Assembly (NCBI GenBank): GCA_013399305.1
Contig: VXAI01000019.1
Coordinates: 1,331,034 to 1,395,033, forward strand
Origin: Rostratula benghalensis
Lineage: Eukaryota > Chordata > Aves > Charadriiformes > Rostratulidae
DNA: 64,000 nt
Reading direction: 5' to 3'
Notes under the pieces: generated by a model
Told to the model about the DNA's origin: nothing
Databases searched by the model: none
What the model saw: only the letters and a program-made list of their open reading frames with translations
Translations under genes and position numbers: made by a program
Part shown: piece after piece, positions 13,217 to 26,300 of the stretch
Layout of the letters: every line of letters starts with the position of its first letter
How positions within the stretch are numbered: position 1 is the stretch's first letter

Positions 13217-16200
13217 GCATTAAATCTCTGTAGCTCTGGTGCTGTATCTGACTGGATTTAATACATCTTCTCTGTCCATTATCTTTCCAATGTGGTATGA
13301 TCCAGAGTATCATATTATTTCACACGAATGCAGAAACCTGTGTTTACAATACTGAAGATCCACATCCCTCAGTTGTTCTTTCTATATGTATGTTTTTTGA
13401 CAGTTCTTTACACTGAATCTCGGATTTTCTTAGCTGCTGTTAAGTGTATCTTCCAGGGCCTATACACTGAAAAGTTAAATGTCATTCAGTTTAGCTCATT
13501 ACATCATCTGCTAATGGTCTGCTTTCATTGTACGTTCATTGACGCTGCTGATTTCATGCAGCATCAGCTTTTCTGTAGGACATTTTCCTATGGTATAGTT
13601 TGTTTCACAGTTATTCCTACTTTTTTTTCTCCTGTATGAAAAACTCATGCAAAAACAATGCATGAGGGAGGAGAGAGGGATGACTTTCTGAAAGATTTAT
13701 ACTTGTACATGTCTGAGATTTATATTCAACAGAACAGAGCTCTTTCCACAAGATAAATCTGCATTGCCCTTGAGTATATCACCTACTGTGTATTGGTGGA
13801 CTCGGAATGCTTACTATGTCGTTATTAATTTAATTAATGAAAGAGCCAAGAACATTTTTGGATCAAGCCTTAGGGCACTTCTGAGTTTTCAGTGCGAAAT
13901 AGACCTTTTGTGTGATCTGTGATCATTATTCCTACCCCTTGCCCTCAGTGTGGCCTCTCCCCTACGTGACCAGGCAATCTTCTTGTGGCAGATGTGAAGA
14001 GTTTTCAGAGCACTAATTGTTTGTGTGCCCTTATTTATATTATACTAAATTATACATCAGTCTCTAATTTAAACTTAGCCCACTGATATTCTTCCCTCCT
14101 CTAATCTCTATAAACATTTGGTCTGTACCTGCCTGAGCTGTTGTAGCTAAAATTGTTGTTGCTGCTGAGCTAGCACTGGTGTTTGCTTTCATATAAATAT
14201 GTTCTCTCTTGAAGCTTCTCATTGAAAATATGTTCTTCCTTTTTTGTGGTTTTCATATTTCCTTGAAAATATTTTGACTTTTAAAAATTTTGCTGGATGT
14301 TCATCCACTTTACCTGTTTAAGCTGCTGATCTATATTGTTGCTTTTATGGTAGACCAAAAGCTAACTATTCATGTAATTTTTGTTAAGATTTAATTATAA
14401 ACAGAAGTTAAGGACTGTTTCAGCTGTTTTAGAAATATTTACTACTCCCAGTAAATAAAACTCAGCAATAATTCTTTTACTTTGGAGATTTTATTTCAAC
14501 ATTATCCTGGCTCAAGTAATTTTATACACACCACAACCAGAGGTGTCAATTCTTTACTTTATCATTAAACTCAGATGTTCTGACTTCTTTCATTTACTTA
14601 CAAAAATACAGGTCACATGCACTTTTATCTTTCATGCTGACACAGATTTTTATATGTTCAGCTGGCCCATCTTACTAAATGTCTTTAGCCTTTTCACCAA
14701 TAACATTAGGCTGGTACCAAAATCTATCTCTGTATGCCTGGACTTCATGAATCAATCTATATGCAAAAGGAGTGATGTCTATTTTCTTAGAAGACACGTG
14801 CCTCTGTGTTTCATTCTTAACAGTTAAGTTTTAGTAGACTTGGGCTGCTTCAGAATTTTTAAAAGATGGTGTCATGCTTTGGTATTTTTATTTGGATACA
14901 GCAGTGATTTAGGTAATAATTATTGTTTATTAATTCATCTTGAGATTATGATCTCATTTTTCTTTGTAAGAAAAAAGCCATATATCAATATATCTTTTCC
15001 TTCTGCTTTTCATTTTCCATTTGGGTTAAAATTACTAAGAAGTTCTGACAGAGAATAACAGTAGGTCAATGATTTAAATGGTCAGGTAAGCAAGATGATA
15101 ACTCCTATTAACAGTGCTGGGAGAAAGCTGGGGAAATTACTTTAGAAAAGAAGTTTCCTGGTAAATGCCAGTGGTTCCCTGCAGCAGACTTGTTAATGAA
15201 CTACATCACAGCTGGAATACAAAGTATAAGGCTACCCTATGGCCTTTGTTATTTTTAGCTGCTTAAATCTAGAGCTCTATCTGATTAAAATGAGGTAAAT
15301 TTTCCCCTTATGAAAATAAGTTTTGCAAGAGAATGCTGCAAAGCAAAAACACCCTATGGCGCCTGTATTTTCCTCTGCTTTAAATCTGAAGCAAAGCTAA
15401 CAGATAAAGTAGCTGCAGAAATCTACCCACCTCAATGTTTTGTTTGTGCACAACAGAAGAGGCAAGCTTATACTAAAGGTGGAAGGTTTTGGAAAGATGT
15501 AAAAAGCACCAGGATGGGACTTGTAAAACATTGCTGGATTTCAGGGTGGAATTATTAAGAAGGATTGGGATGAAAAAGGCAGATCTCTGTCATCTCTGCT
15601 GGCCTGAGCATTGCCTCACCCCCCGTAAGAGCTCCAAAACAACCAACAGCCAAGCCCTCCACGGGGTCTTCCAACAATAATTTAATGCAAAGTGTAACCT
15701 TAAGAATGACCCCTCTTCGGTCTTTTTTACCATGGTAGCTGTCTGTGGAATGTGCTATTGCCTTACCTTTTAAATCTGTGGTGACAAATTCAAAAATTTG
15801 TTTGTATTTTTTAACAAGAACAGAAATCATGAATATTTATAACAGATTGGGTCCATGGGGCATTAATTGCCATTTGGTTAAACTGTACATGAATGCATTT
15901 TGGTTCTTTTTTTAATTACTTCTCATTTAAAATAATCAATTTAAAATAATTGCATGCACTGCTTTCATTCCCGGAGTGTTCATACTTATGCCATGCACTT
16001 GCTTTATTATATCAAGCATTTCTACATACTCATGTTTCCAATGTCATTAGAGTAGTTGCTTGGAGATCACTCCTGATATTAAGCAGAACTCTATTAAAAT
16101 ATAATAAGAATCAAATTTTAAACATCTCAGGAAGAAAAGTCTCTCACAAGTCTGTTTATGGGTAAAAGTTTACACACTGCACACTTTCCCTGCGCGCCAG

Positions 16201-19136
16201 GAAATTTTTTTGTTCTGATAGGTAATAAATTAACTTGTTTCTTTTTTTAAAGAGAAGAGAGTATAGAGGTCCTGCAGAGGGAAGATTACTCTATTATAAA
16301 TAGTCAGTGTTAATAATTTACAGCAGAACTTGGAGTACAAGCAATTCAGGATTTTTTTAGGAGAAAAATGATACTTAGTTATAACAAAGGAATTTTGAAG
16401 GCACACACACTATTTTGGCTTTAAATACCCATCTTGTGTACAGCATATAGCCATACTTTAGGAATTGATTCTTTGATAATGGAAGTGGAAAATTGTAAAC
16501 AATCCAGGCAAACATGACAACACACTCAGGTGATGTAGTGTACAAGGTAATTACTCTGGCATATTTACATTACAGAGAATCAGTCAAGACAAAGTAAAAG
16601 AGTTGACTCAAAATCAGGAATATCTTTTTCACGTTTGTCGGTGTCTGCTAAAGAAGAACAGGAACCTTGACTAGAAGACAATGAAAATGGGTGAGTGTGT
16701 GTTGCAAAAAGTAAACACATCATCAACTACAGTATTCAAGACTTTTATAGTACTCAATAACATCCATTACAACAGCATCAAATGAGAACCTTTGACCTTT
16801 GATATTTAACAATATGAATCTGGTAAACATATTTTCAGGAAGCTTGAAAAACACGTCTGTTTGGAAAGCAGAATAAAATTATCTTCCTGCCTTTTTGCTT
16901 AGTGGAAATAATGTTAACAGATCAAAGTAAAATGCCTTTTTAAGGGTGATTTGTGAAGTAATATTCAAGTCCTCACTGGTCTACACAAAAAAATGCTCAT
17001 GGAATTTAGAGGTCGATCCTTTTGAACTTGATAAATTACTGTTCACATTTTAAAAGTGTCAGCTAGCAGTTCTTTCACGTGCAAAATACAACTTGGAAAA
17101 TGCAGGCTAGCCTAAGTTGAAAGCATAGGCTGAAAGCAAATCATTACCTTTCCATAAAATTAACAAGATTTTCCTGCTCTCCCCCTAATAGCCTTATCCT
17201 TCAGGGATGGCATTTAAGAGCTATGAAACCCCTATTTATGTTTTTGTATTCAAAATCTTATTTCAACTCTCTTTAATTCCATGAAAGCATAAAGAATTCA
17301 CAGAAATGAAAAGTGAATCAGCCAAACCTTTGTTAGCTGCCTTTTTTTGCCTTTTTTTTTTTTCTTTTTTTTCTTTCCTTCCTGGAAGATAGTCTTGTAG
17401 AGAGACCTAGTAGACTTTTGTGAGAGGCTTCACTCTTCCAGAAAAAAAATTGCTAAGGAGTAGCTGATATTAATACCTTAGTATCACAAATTCTAACCAT
17501 CTTAAAGTTTCTCTGAGAGATTTAGCTTCTGGGATCATACAAAATTAAATCAGAATTTTACATTACTTAACAAGCTTCTATGGTGAATACAGACATGAAC
17601 TAGAAGATGTGATTCTGCTTGCTCTAAAAAAGACAAAACAAATTAGGTTTTTCTCATAACTCCAATATTCAAATCTATTTATTTTCAATACTTGACTTAA
17701 CATTTTCTACATGATTGAGATATACAATGTTTTTTTAATTCTTTCCTTGGCTTCTCACTGCTTAATTTGATATAAAGAGACATATCCAGGATAAAAAGTG
17801 GTTAACTGCTAAATTGGGGCATTAGGTATATAATAATGTCAGGAACTGCATCCTGCTTGAACATGAATTCAAAAGTGGCAGTTTGATGTATTGCAAGTTT
17901 CACTCCTATAATTGCATTGCTGAGATGGAAAAGACATCTTAGCTGACCTAGAAATGAGTGGTATAGCGAGTGACAGTGGAAATGTCATAGCAGTCTTCAT
18001 GGTGGTCTAGCTTTCACCTGCATTCTGCTGGCCTAGGCGATTTTGGCTGAAAGCTCTATTTCCTTTTAATAGGATGAGGAAATGATAGAGAATAGAGACT
18101 GAATGTCCTCTTGAACTTAGTAGTCATGAAATGAGAACTTTCTCAAGAAGGACAGGAGGAGGAGTGGAGAAGTAGATCATCTAGAAAGAGTACAACAGAA
18201 AGGCTGAAGGAAAAGCCCCTATATTAAGAAGAGGTAGAAGGAAAGCAAAATGGTTATCTGATGAAAAGGAGTGAAAGACATTTATGTAGAAAGTGTGTGA
18301 TCAGTTTTATGGAAGAGACTATGGATTCACTAGAGATATTAGTAGGTTTCAAACATGACAAAGGAGAAGAACAAGGAAGGGATGCCATTCAGATTCTTCA
18401 TCACAAGATCTGTAGGCATCTATTGAACATAGCTGATGAAATATGTTTCAAGATGCTTTATTAATAACAACTGCTAATCTAAAAATGACGCAGAGGATAG
18501 AAAGATGTAGGTGTAGTATTCAGGTGTAGCACAGAAGCTGAGAAGGAACCTTGGTTGGGGCATGGGAGAATTCAGTGATCATCCTTTATGCCGGGGTAAA
18601 TTAAATTACAGGGACAAAATGCATATGCTCAGTGATTGCAGATATTAAAAAAGTGACAACTTAAGTGATATTCAGTCATATTTTTCCAAGTCCTGTCAAA
18701 GTTTATTAGAGAATGACAAGCTCAAGCATTAGTATTGTAAGGAATACATGACTACTGGGACCACTGATAGAACAAAGAAAGATCTTTGATGAATTGATTC
18801 TACCTGAGGTATTCATCATTAAGGATTGAAGCTGGCATGAAAGAACAACTTTTACTAAAGAATATAGAGAATGGGTTCAGACAAATGAATGATTTCCACT
18901 TTTGGCTGTAATGACCAAGATAAGGGAAACAAAGAAAATGAGGGTACACTGAGGTTCTCAAGAAAGAAAATGGAAGTGGTGTGAAAGACCTGTTATAGTA
19001 ATATGGATACCAAATATGCGATGAAAAGACATTGCAAATGATAAAATTCCATATATATATAGAGAGATATTTATTAAAAGTAAAATTTGTAGTGTCCTAT
19101 TGCATAGTAATGATATAAAAGATTCTAGAAGGGTAA
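13217..19136. other. Unique noncoding stretch
   Basis: No gene or clear repeat is seen. It contains a pyrimidine-rich low-complexity tract at 17341-17385 and a 14-base imperfect tandem duplication at 15925-15952. Open frames reach 103 codons without recognisable domains. The part from about 18540 to 19130 has a purine-rich composition like the CR1 fragment downstream and might be its badly decayed 5' continuation, but I cannot support that by motif. Confidence 0.5.
17341..17385. repeat. T/C-rich low-complexity tract
   Basis: Runs of T broken by single C and one GCC, ending in 'ctttccttcctgg'. A simple pyrimidine tract without a nearby acceptor or exon. Confidence 0.85.
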
Positions 19137-19503
19137 CATGGAATAATAGAACAGCTTAGGTTGGAAGAAGCCTCAAGAGGTCATCTGGTCCAATCTTTCA
19201 CAGTAAAAAACTGGACAAGATTATCCAGTACCCTGTCCAATCACATGTCAGTGATGGGGACTAAACCTGGGGAAGTTGTTTCATTGATTAATTGTTGTCA
19301 CTACAAAAAATTTCTTTCTTATATCAAGATGAAACCTCTCCCAGTGCAACTTGTACCTGTTGCCCCTAGTCCTCTCCATGTGGCTCCTTGCAAAGAAAGA
19401 GCTTCTGTCCTCCTTGTAGATGCTCTTTAAGTACTGAAATACTGTGATGAGGTCCTCCTGAACCTTCTCTTAACACAGAGAGTTTAAGATCTGCTTGGGC
19501 TAA
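19137..19503 (-). mobile_element. CR1 LINE 3' fragment (3' UTR plus end of ORF2), minus strand
   Basis: The plus strand opens with 'ggaataatagaacagc' and 'ttaggttggaag', the antisense CR1 terminus, then 'ggtcatctggtccaa', 'tcagtgatgggg' and 'gcaacttgtacctgttgcc'. It then enters the antisense end of ORF2 at 'gatgaggtcctcctgaacc' and 'ttctctta', stopping near 'agatctgcttgggct'. About 370 bases of the element 3' region are present; the rest was lost by 5' truncation. A plus-strand frame of 89 codons at 19161-19430 is antisense to this element and is not a gene. Confidence 0.93.
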
Positions 19504-19859
19504 AGTCACTTGGGAGATGAAGAATGAAAGGTTCCATGATGATATTGATAGGAGTTGAAGGAGGTTTTGTGACCATTGTGTTTATGTGTAGATTAAGGTT
19601 TCTTTATCAAATACCCACTGGTCACAGTTGTCAATATGAATGGAAACAGTGCATGTTTGAACAAAAATCTCACAGCTTTATCACTCAAATTAATAAAAGC
19701 AGACTACAGATTACAGGAATCTCAAGTATTTAGCATTAATAATGAAAGTTTCAAAAGAAATATTTTTAATTCTTCATGAGACTACCAGACTGAAAAGTAG
19801 CAAGTACAGTCCTTACATGTGGTAGAGGGTGTGGGAAAGAAAATAGTATGGAATATCAC
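19504..19859. other. Spacer between two CR1 fragments
   Basis: About 350 bases of AT-rich sequence with no recognised unit. They may be unique DNA or decayed CR1 sequence upstream of the next feature. Confidence 0.4.
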
Positions 19860-20340
19860 AGTTTTAACAGTCAGATCCTACATGCAGTGGTACTGAACAA
19901 ATATTGAAGATTTCAACATGGAAGTAATAAAAAAGTAAAAAAATCCTATAACAAGGTTTATCAAAGACAGTTCATGTCAGAGATAGTAATCTTTGAGAGA
20001 ACTATTACATTTTCAAGACAAATAGAGACTTCTCTATCTCTTTTAATAACTACTTAGTAAAGTTTTTTTATATGGTACCACACAGAAGACAACTAGTTCA
20101 AAGGGGAAAAACAGGATTAATGCAGTAACTGTAGTGGAGAAAACCAAGTAAGTAAAGATGAGACAACGGGCTGTATGGAAAAGACAATTACTGAGCTAAA
20201 AAAGGTCTACCTTTCACTGAGAATCCTGGCACAGAAGGAAAGACTAAAGGTACATCAGTTGATCACATGAAGTCACATGATCATTGTGCAGATGAATTCC
20301 AAGACGTTGGACAGAAAAATAGAGATGATCCTGAGATTTG
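19860..20340 (+). mobile_element. Ancient CR1-type LINE, reverse-transcriptase region (degenerate)
   Basis: The plus strand resembles the middle of CR1 ORF2 at the nucleotide level. In order it shows 'ggtttatcaaagacag' and 'ttcatgtcaga', the block encoding the approach to the reverse-transcriptase palm. Next comes 'tacttagtaaag', with the 'tatggtaccacacagaag' that normally encodes the segment just after the first catalytic aspartate. Further on is 'tgagaatcctggcacag', with 'gtgcagatgaattccaag' in the place of the FADD-type catalytic motif. Stops and frameshifts are frequent, so no protein can be made. It is a different, older insertion than the neighbouring minus-strand CR1 at 19137. The outer limits are approximate. 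Confidence 0.6.
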
Positions 20341-23300
20341 GCAAAATATAAATCAGACATAACTTCAACAGGCTACAAACTTAGGAACTATTTTGAATTT
20401 CTACAAAACTTTCAGTTCATCAGTTGGAGAGTGCACAGTGTATTATTCATTACAGCGTATATATTTATATGTTTTACACATATGTATACATGTACATGCA
20501 AATATATGGGTTACCATTTTTAAAGCAACTATGAATGGCCTGAAAAACATTAAAAACAGTTCCAGATGTCTAACTATCGTATGATAAAGAGCAGGATGTC
20601 TGTGGTCCATTGAAGGACAAATGAGGATATATGCAATATCATACAGAGAGAGTGAGCGGATTAGGAAATGGCCCAACGTAGCATGCAAAGATTTAAATAT
20701 TTAGCATCTGACCTTGAAAGCATGCTTAGTGTTTGGCTAATCTAAATACCTATTAAAATGCATGATAGATGTATGATAGAAGACTGTATCAAATGGAAAA
20801 ACATATGGATATAAAGGATAGTCATCTCTTGCAAACCCTGATTGCCAGCTGCTGAAACCTCCTGTGTGCTGTTTAATCACTGCTACACAATGTTGTGCTC
20901 GTTATTTGCCAGACTGTGGGATAAAGGACACTGAGTGACAGCTTTGGTATTTGACCAAGCTTTGTGGCTGGACAAGGTTAAATGAGTATTGTCTCTGGAT
21001 TGGTGTTAGAAATAGCTTCTAAGCAGTCAATTGTGGTCACTGAAGGAGGAGTCTCAGCAGTGCCAGTAACAGCCAGTGAGCCAAAATGGCCAGTGGCCAG
21101 TGGAAGACAGATCCTGAAAGAAGCCACCAGCAAAATTATCTTCTTTTATTAGTGATGGGGAAGTATCAATATAATTGTTTAATGACATTTGTCATCTAAA
21201 GTTCTCTATACATTTCTGAGACATTCTTGTGCAAGAGGGAATTCCAGATAATTTTGGTATGGAGATGGGTTAACAGGAGAACCAGAGAACTGGTGGCCTT
21301 CTGTGAGAGTAAACAGAGAGGCTGGTTCATTTAGTTAAGCAAAGTCAAAGCTTGAAGTGAAGACTGAATGTCCAAAGACTACATACCAGCTATAGGAATG
21401 ACTGGTTTAAATTCAAAGGAGAATTTCTAAACTAAAAAGAAAAAGTTGCCAAAAAAAATCCTTGGTTGGAAATTAAGGGGAAAAAAGGTTTTCTCCTTCC
21501 AGTGCAGTGACTTTCCAAGATAGCTTTAAGTAAGACTGGAGTGGAGATCAGACCCTTAACAAGCTTTGAGGTAGACCTTAATAAACATGAGAATAAGATT
21601 ATGTGTTATGTTGATAGCTAGATAATGCAGAAAGTTCCTTTTAATGTTGTGCTCTGTTCTTTTGTGCCAAGACCATTTTATATCCTTCTTATTCTTTTCA
21701 AGTAAATAATTTACTTCATTCATGCCATGCCAAAAAAATTTACCTTTTGTTTATTATATAATAAAAACTCCTAGCCCGTGTGCCTTTATTTCTCTGATCC
21801 CCCTGCAGTCTCTTTCCAGCTGGTACAAATCAAAATCCTTTATTCAATGAAGTCACTGTTAAAAGGGAAGAGGCAGCAAAGAAATTTGGAGTAAGATCTA
21901 GGAAACCTTTGGCTTTGGATATATTACTACATGGAAAACCTGGAGCTACTAACACACTCTTCTGTACTCTACCATAACACCTGAGGGTAACAGAAAGAAA
22001 GCTGCCTAGTACAAATTTTACCTTAAGATCTATGTAGCAAACTGTTGGAGGCTCTGTACCAAACTACTATGATTTCTGTCATGGTTCCAGGTGAGTTTTC
22101 CCATGCCATATTTACTGCAGTCTTTCACTGCATGTGGGGACAACTGAGGCACATTTATTGGCCCATCTATGTAAAAAATTCCCTATCATATTGCTTACCT
22201 ACTGGAAATGCCTAGTGACAACACGTGATGATATTAAGATTAACAACCTCCTGATTAATACCCGTGAGCACATTTGCAATCAAATGGTCTGTATCAATGA
22301 GGCATGTGGAGAACATTTTGTACATGAGTTCAGCAGTTCATGGAGTGGTGCCATCACTGACATAAAACCACCCGTTATTCACCTCACGAGCTCTGTTGTG
22401 GTGTTTCAGAAAGCTTAATCTTATATAAAAAGGTATTTCTCATGTCTTAAAATAGAAGCTTGTGATATGGTTTAGAACTTGAGCACCCTGTGAACCACAG
22501 TGCAATGCCACGTGACCTCTGCTCCATGACCGCGGGCGAGCTACGGAAAAAGGTCAGTGGACATTTTGCCCGTTGTTCAGATGAAGACGCAGAGGTAGAA
22601 AAGAACAACTGCTGTGTTGCTTTGGAGGATGAAAATGGTCATTAACTCAGTATAACACAGGAGAGGTTTTGCTACTTCTGCTGTTTCTGACATTATCTTT
22701 GGAGACAAGTATTTCTTGCTGTCTTTAGGCACAATTTGTGAAACAGATTGCCTTGAAAAGCAACCTAATTGACTTGTTTTCATAAACAAAGAAGGTTCTA
22801 TCCAATTTTTTTGAAATATGCACTATTTCTTTTTTAATTTATTCTCATAAGCAAGTTTTGGAAACAATTAATGGTTGCTTTTTCATTATTAATTGAATAA
22901 TCAGTTCAGCTCTTAACCTTACACTGCTCTCCTGGAATGTAAGAAAAATGTTTTGAGTCATGAAGGTACAGTTTTGTAACATTTCAAAGAAGATGGTTGT
23001 AGATTTCAGGACAACAATTATTTAACAACATGAATTAACATCAACAGTAAAGTGCAGATGCTGTGCAGTCTGTTCTAGCAGCATTCATGACCCCAATTGC
23101 TGCAACGGATCCTTTTCTATACATGTATAAGGAACAGAGTTATTATGGGGCTCGTTAATAAAAAAAATAAAAAAATCTCTGTATATACATAAACAAGCAG
23201 GTACTAGATCAAAGTACAGGTATATAGCAGAGAAGAATATAGGTCATGGTTCCTGAGGTTTACAAAACCTGCAGCTGCCTGAAGACCTTCTCAAGGGTCT

Positions 23301-26300
23301 CTGATGATATCCTGTCACTGAAATCCCTGCCATGAGCTCCCCCCTCCCATGGGTTTAGTGTTGTGTGGGTACGAAGGACCCAGGGTCTAGCCCTGACGTG
23401 GCTTAGCTGCATTAGGTTGACTCAGACTGCAGAGAAAGAGCTATGAGACAGCCTATAGAGGCAGAAAAAGGTAAAAGTTACAGAAGTAGGACTGATCATT
23501 AATAATTCAAGAGGAAAAACAACAGCAAGGGATGGGACAAAGTCCAAAAGGAAAACAGAGGAGCTAGCTTGTTTTCCTGGGGGTCATTGGGTTGAGCTGC
23601 CAGTACCATCAGCTGAGGAGAGGCAGCAGCTCAGCAGCATCCAAAACCAGCCCCACTTAGCTACAGAGCCTAACCCTTCTCCCTTGGAGGCCAAATTTCT
23701 GGCACACATCTGCTGTGCTGTATGGTCTTGGTGTGCTGTATCAGGGAAGGTGAGCGTGACAATGCTCGGCCAAGTAGCTCCCTAGAACTCCTTTATACAT
23801 TATCCTTATATAAGTGTGGTTGTGTATATCACACTTGCAGAGCCTCTTTTGCTTGGATGAAGAGTCCCAAACAAGGGACAAACCCCTTGTGCTTCATCAC
23901 GGAAGCCACCAAAACGTGGCAACATCTGGTGAGGCTCAACTCCTTAGAGCATGTGGCTTTCTCTCTGTCAGCCAGGATCTTAGTCAAAGAAAATTGATAG
24001 ACTCTTTTTCTCGCTGAAGAGCAGACTCAAAGGGCAACAGGTTCTTTTATATTCATCACCCAGTTGGTGCTACTCTGCAGCTTTTCTGTTAACCACCCAC
24101 ACTCTAAGGACTTTTTTGCCTGAGCTCAGCTAGAAGAATCCTGCAAACCTTACGTTGCAAATGTCATGAACAATGGCTTTCGGCAGTGAGCAGGTAGAAC
24201 TATTTCTCTTCTAGAGGTACAGGATGACTGTAGAAAAACATGATTTAGGTTAACACATTGGTAAAAAATGCTGGGACTGTCTACAGAAGCTTTAAATAAA
24301 GCAAAATGAAAGATGTATATGTGGTTTTTCGAGCAATGACAGTTGAGCACTGGATATATTTCTGAACGATAAAGAAATGGGGAGAGGGAAAGAAATGGTT
24401 TTAGGAGGATAAACTGAATGTTGGCATTACATTGAAGGTCTGGGAGCTGGGAGCCTGGGCTAAGACGTGGCTGAAGCTTTGCCTTGTTTATTACAGACAG
24501 ACCGCTGTAGCCTGCTCTAAAGCTGTATAGAGATGACATGGTTTAATGCATAATGCACTTCTGTGAATTGATGATGACCTTACCCTTGGCATTTTGGCAT
24601 TTGGCTTTAGCATTATGTTTCTTTTTCTTGTTTCATTAATGATGAAGCTTCTCTGCCTTTGTAATTACCATCGGTAATTGCACAAACAGAAGAATACTTG
24701 GGTTTTTTTGCTGCTGAGTGGGGCTGGAGGCTTTATTTTTTGCCTGTTTGATTCATGTAATTATAATATATATATCTCTGCCTCATTAACATAACAGATG
24801 ATCTACTTCATTGTCACATTTGAAAATGACAATTTTCAATTCAATTTTAAGAGACTTCTAGTATAACAATTTATCTTCATGAGCAGATATAATTAATCTA
24901 AGTCTCATAGTAAGTGATACCCTCTTCCACTGGTGTGTCTTCTCTTTGGTGACACAATATATATACTCTGTTGCCTCATTTACCCATGTAATATAGATTC
25001 TTTTAAAGAAAAAGAATGAAAATAAATATCAGTAAACACTGCTAACTTATTTCTGGGAAAAGACCTTTGCTATTCTTTCTGATGCACCTAAGGACAAATG
25101 TTTCTATTAAAAAATAGTAATGACACACATATCACATTGGGTCAACCTGGATTTGGAAAGTGCAGACAATAATAGAGCATGGTTGAAAGTGTCATCATCC
25201 TGTCAAAGTAAGCTTTTTGGCTTCAAAAAATGTCCCATGATCTTCAAATACTTAGTTGTATGTTTGAAAAGATGTTTGTTTATTCCTTACACTTCATGCA
25301 GACCAAATAAATACACTATTGGAGATCTTAATCTACATTATATCAGTGTTAACAAATTTTTGGTCAACGATGAATAATTAGTAATGCTGTGAGATTTAGA
25401 AACCAAATATGGATTTGTCCAGATAATGTGACTCAGAGGAAATGATGACATGATATAACATATTTGGGATTATAGCTGCTCACTACAAATACCACAAAAA
25501 AAAAAATCCAGATTATGGCATACAACCAGGATAATGATTAGGATTTGGCCATAGATTAGGATTGACACAACTTTTTGTGTCGTGCTTGAGATGCCACATC
25601 TCATCCATAGCCATATTTTATGCCACTGACATACCATAAGAACAAAAGGACGTGGGAGAGCCATCCCCTGCCAGAACCTTGTTCTTGACATTAAGTAAAA
25701 GTGCAAGGAAATGGGTTCAATGCCAGCAGAAAGTCATTCCATACAAGATCTGCTCCCTCCTTTCCATTTTGGAGAGCCCTGAGAGGATTTTAGTGTTTTG
25801 ATGATGATATCCCTATGGTGTGCCAGAGTAGCACCCTCAAGAGTCAGAGCTGATTTGTCCTTCCTTTGTCCAGAACACTGTAGAGTGTTCTGATCTTGTC
25901 TCTTCCCCATAAGCAAGGAGCAAATTTAATCTTTTCAGTGTAAAAATCTGAATACAAGCATACACAAGAATTCCATGTTCTGTTCCCATTACGGAAAAGG
26001 ATACACCTTTTCCTTAACCTGGTTGTCATCAAGGACCACAGCATCCTATCTGCAGGATCACAAGAATATTTTTTATTTTTATTTCACTGTCCTGTGGGAT
26101 ATTAGCTATCACAATGCTGAATATATGTAGGCATAGTCTGGTATATTGTTTTTCTGAGTTAAAGATTTTCCTTCAGAATTAGAGATATAAGAAAAATGTG
26201 TGAGAATATAAAAAACATTAGTGTTTTCCCCATTCATTCGAATATGCTATTGATTTTAAAGTATTTTCTCTTATTTATAAGGCTTCTGGCAATACTGGGC

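Noticed and set aside
20257..20286. Palindrome-like 'tgatcacatgaagtcacatgatca'
   Set aside because: It is partly a direct repeat of cacatgatca-like units with imperfect symmetry, and lies within decayed CR1 sequence.
24150..24539. 129-codon minus-strand frame
   Set aside because: No domain or conserved motif; composition is like the surrounding noncoding DNA and no splice sites of note are present.
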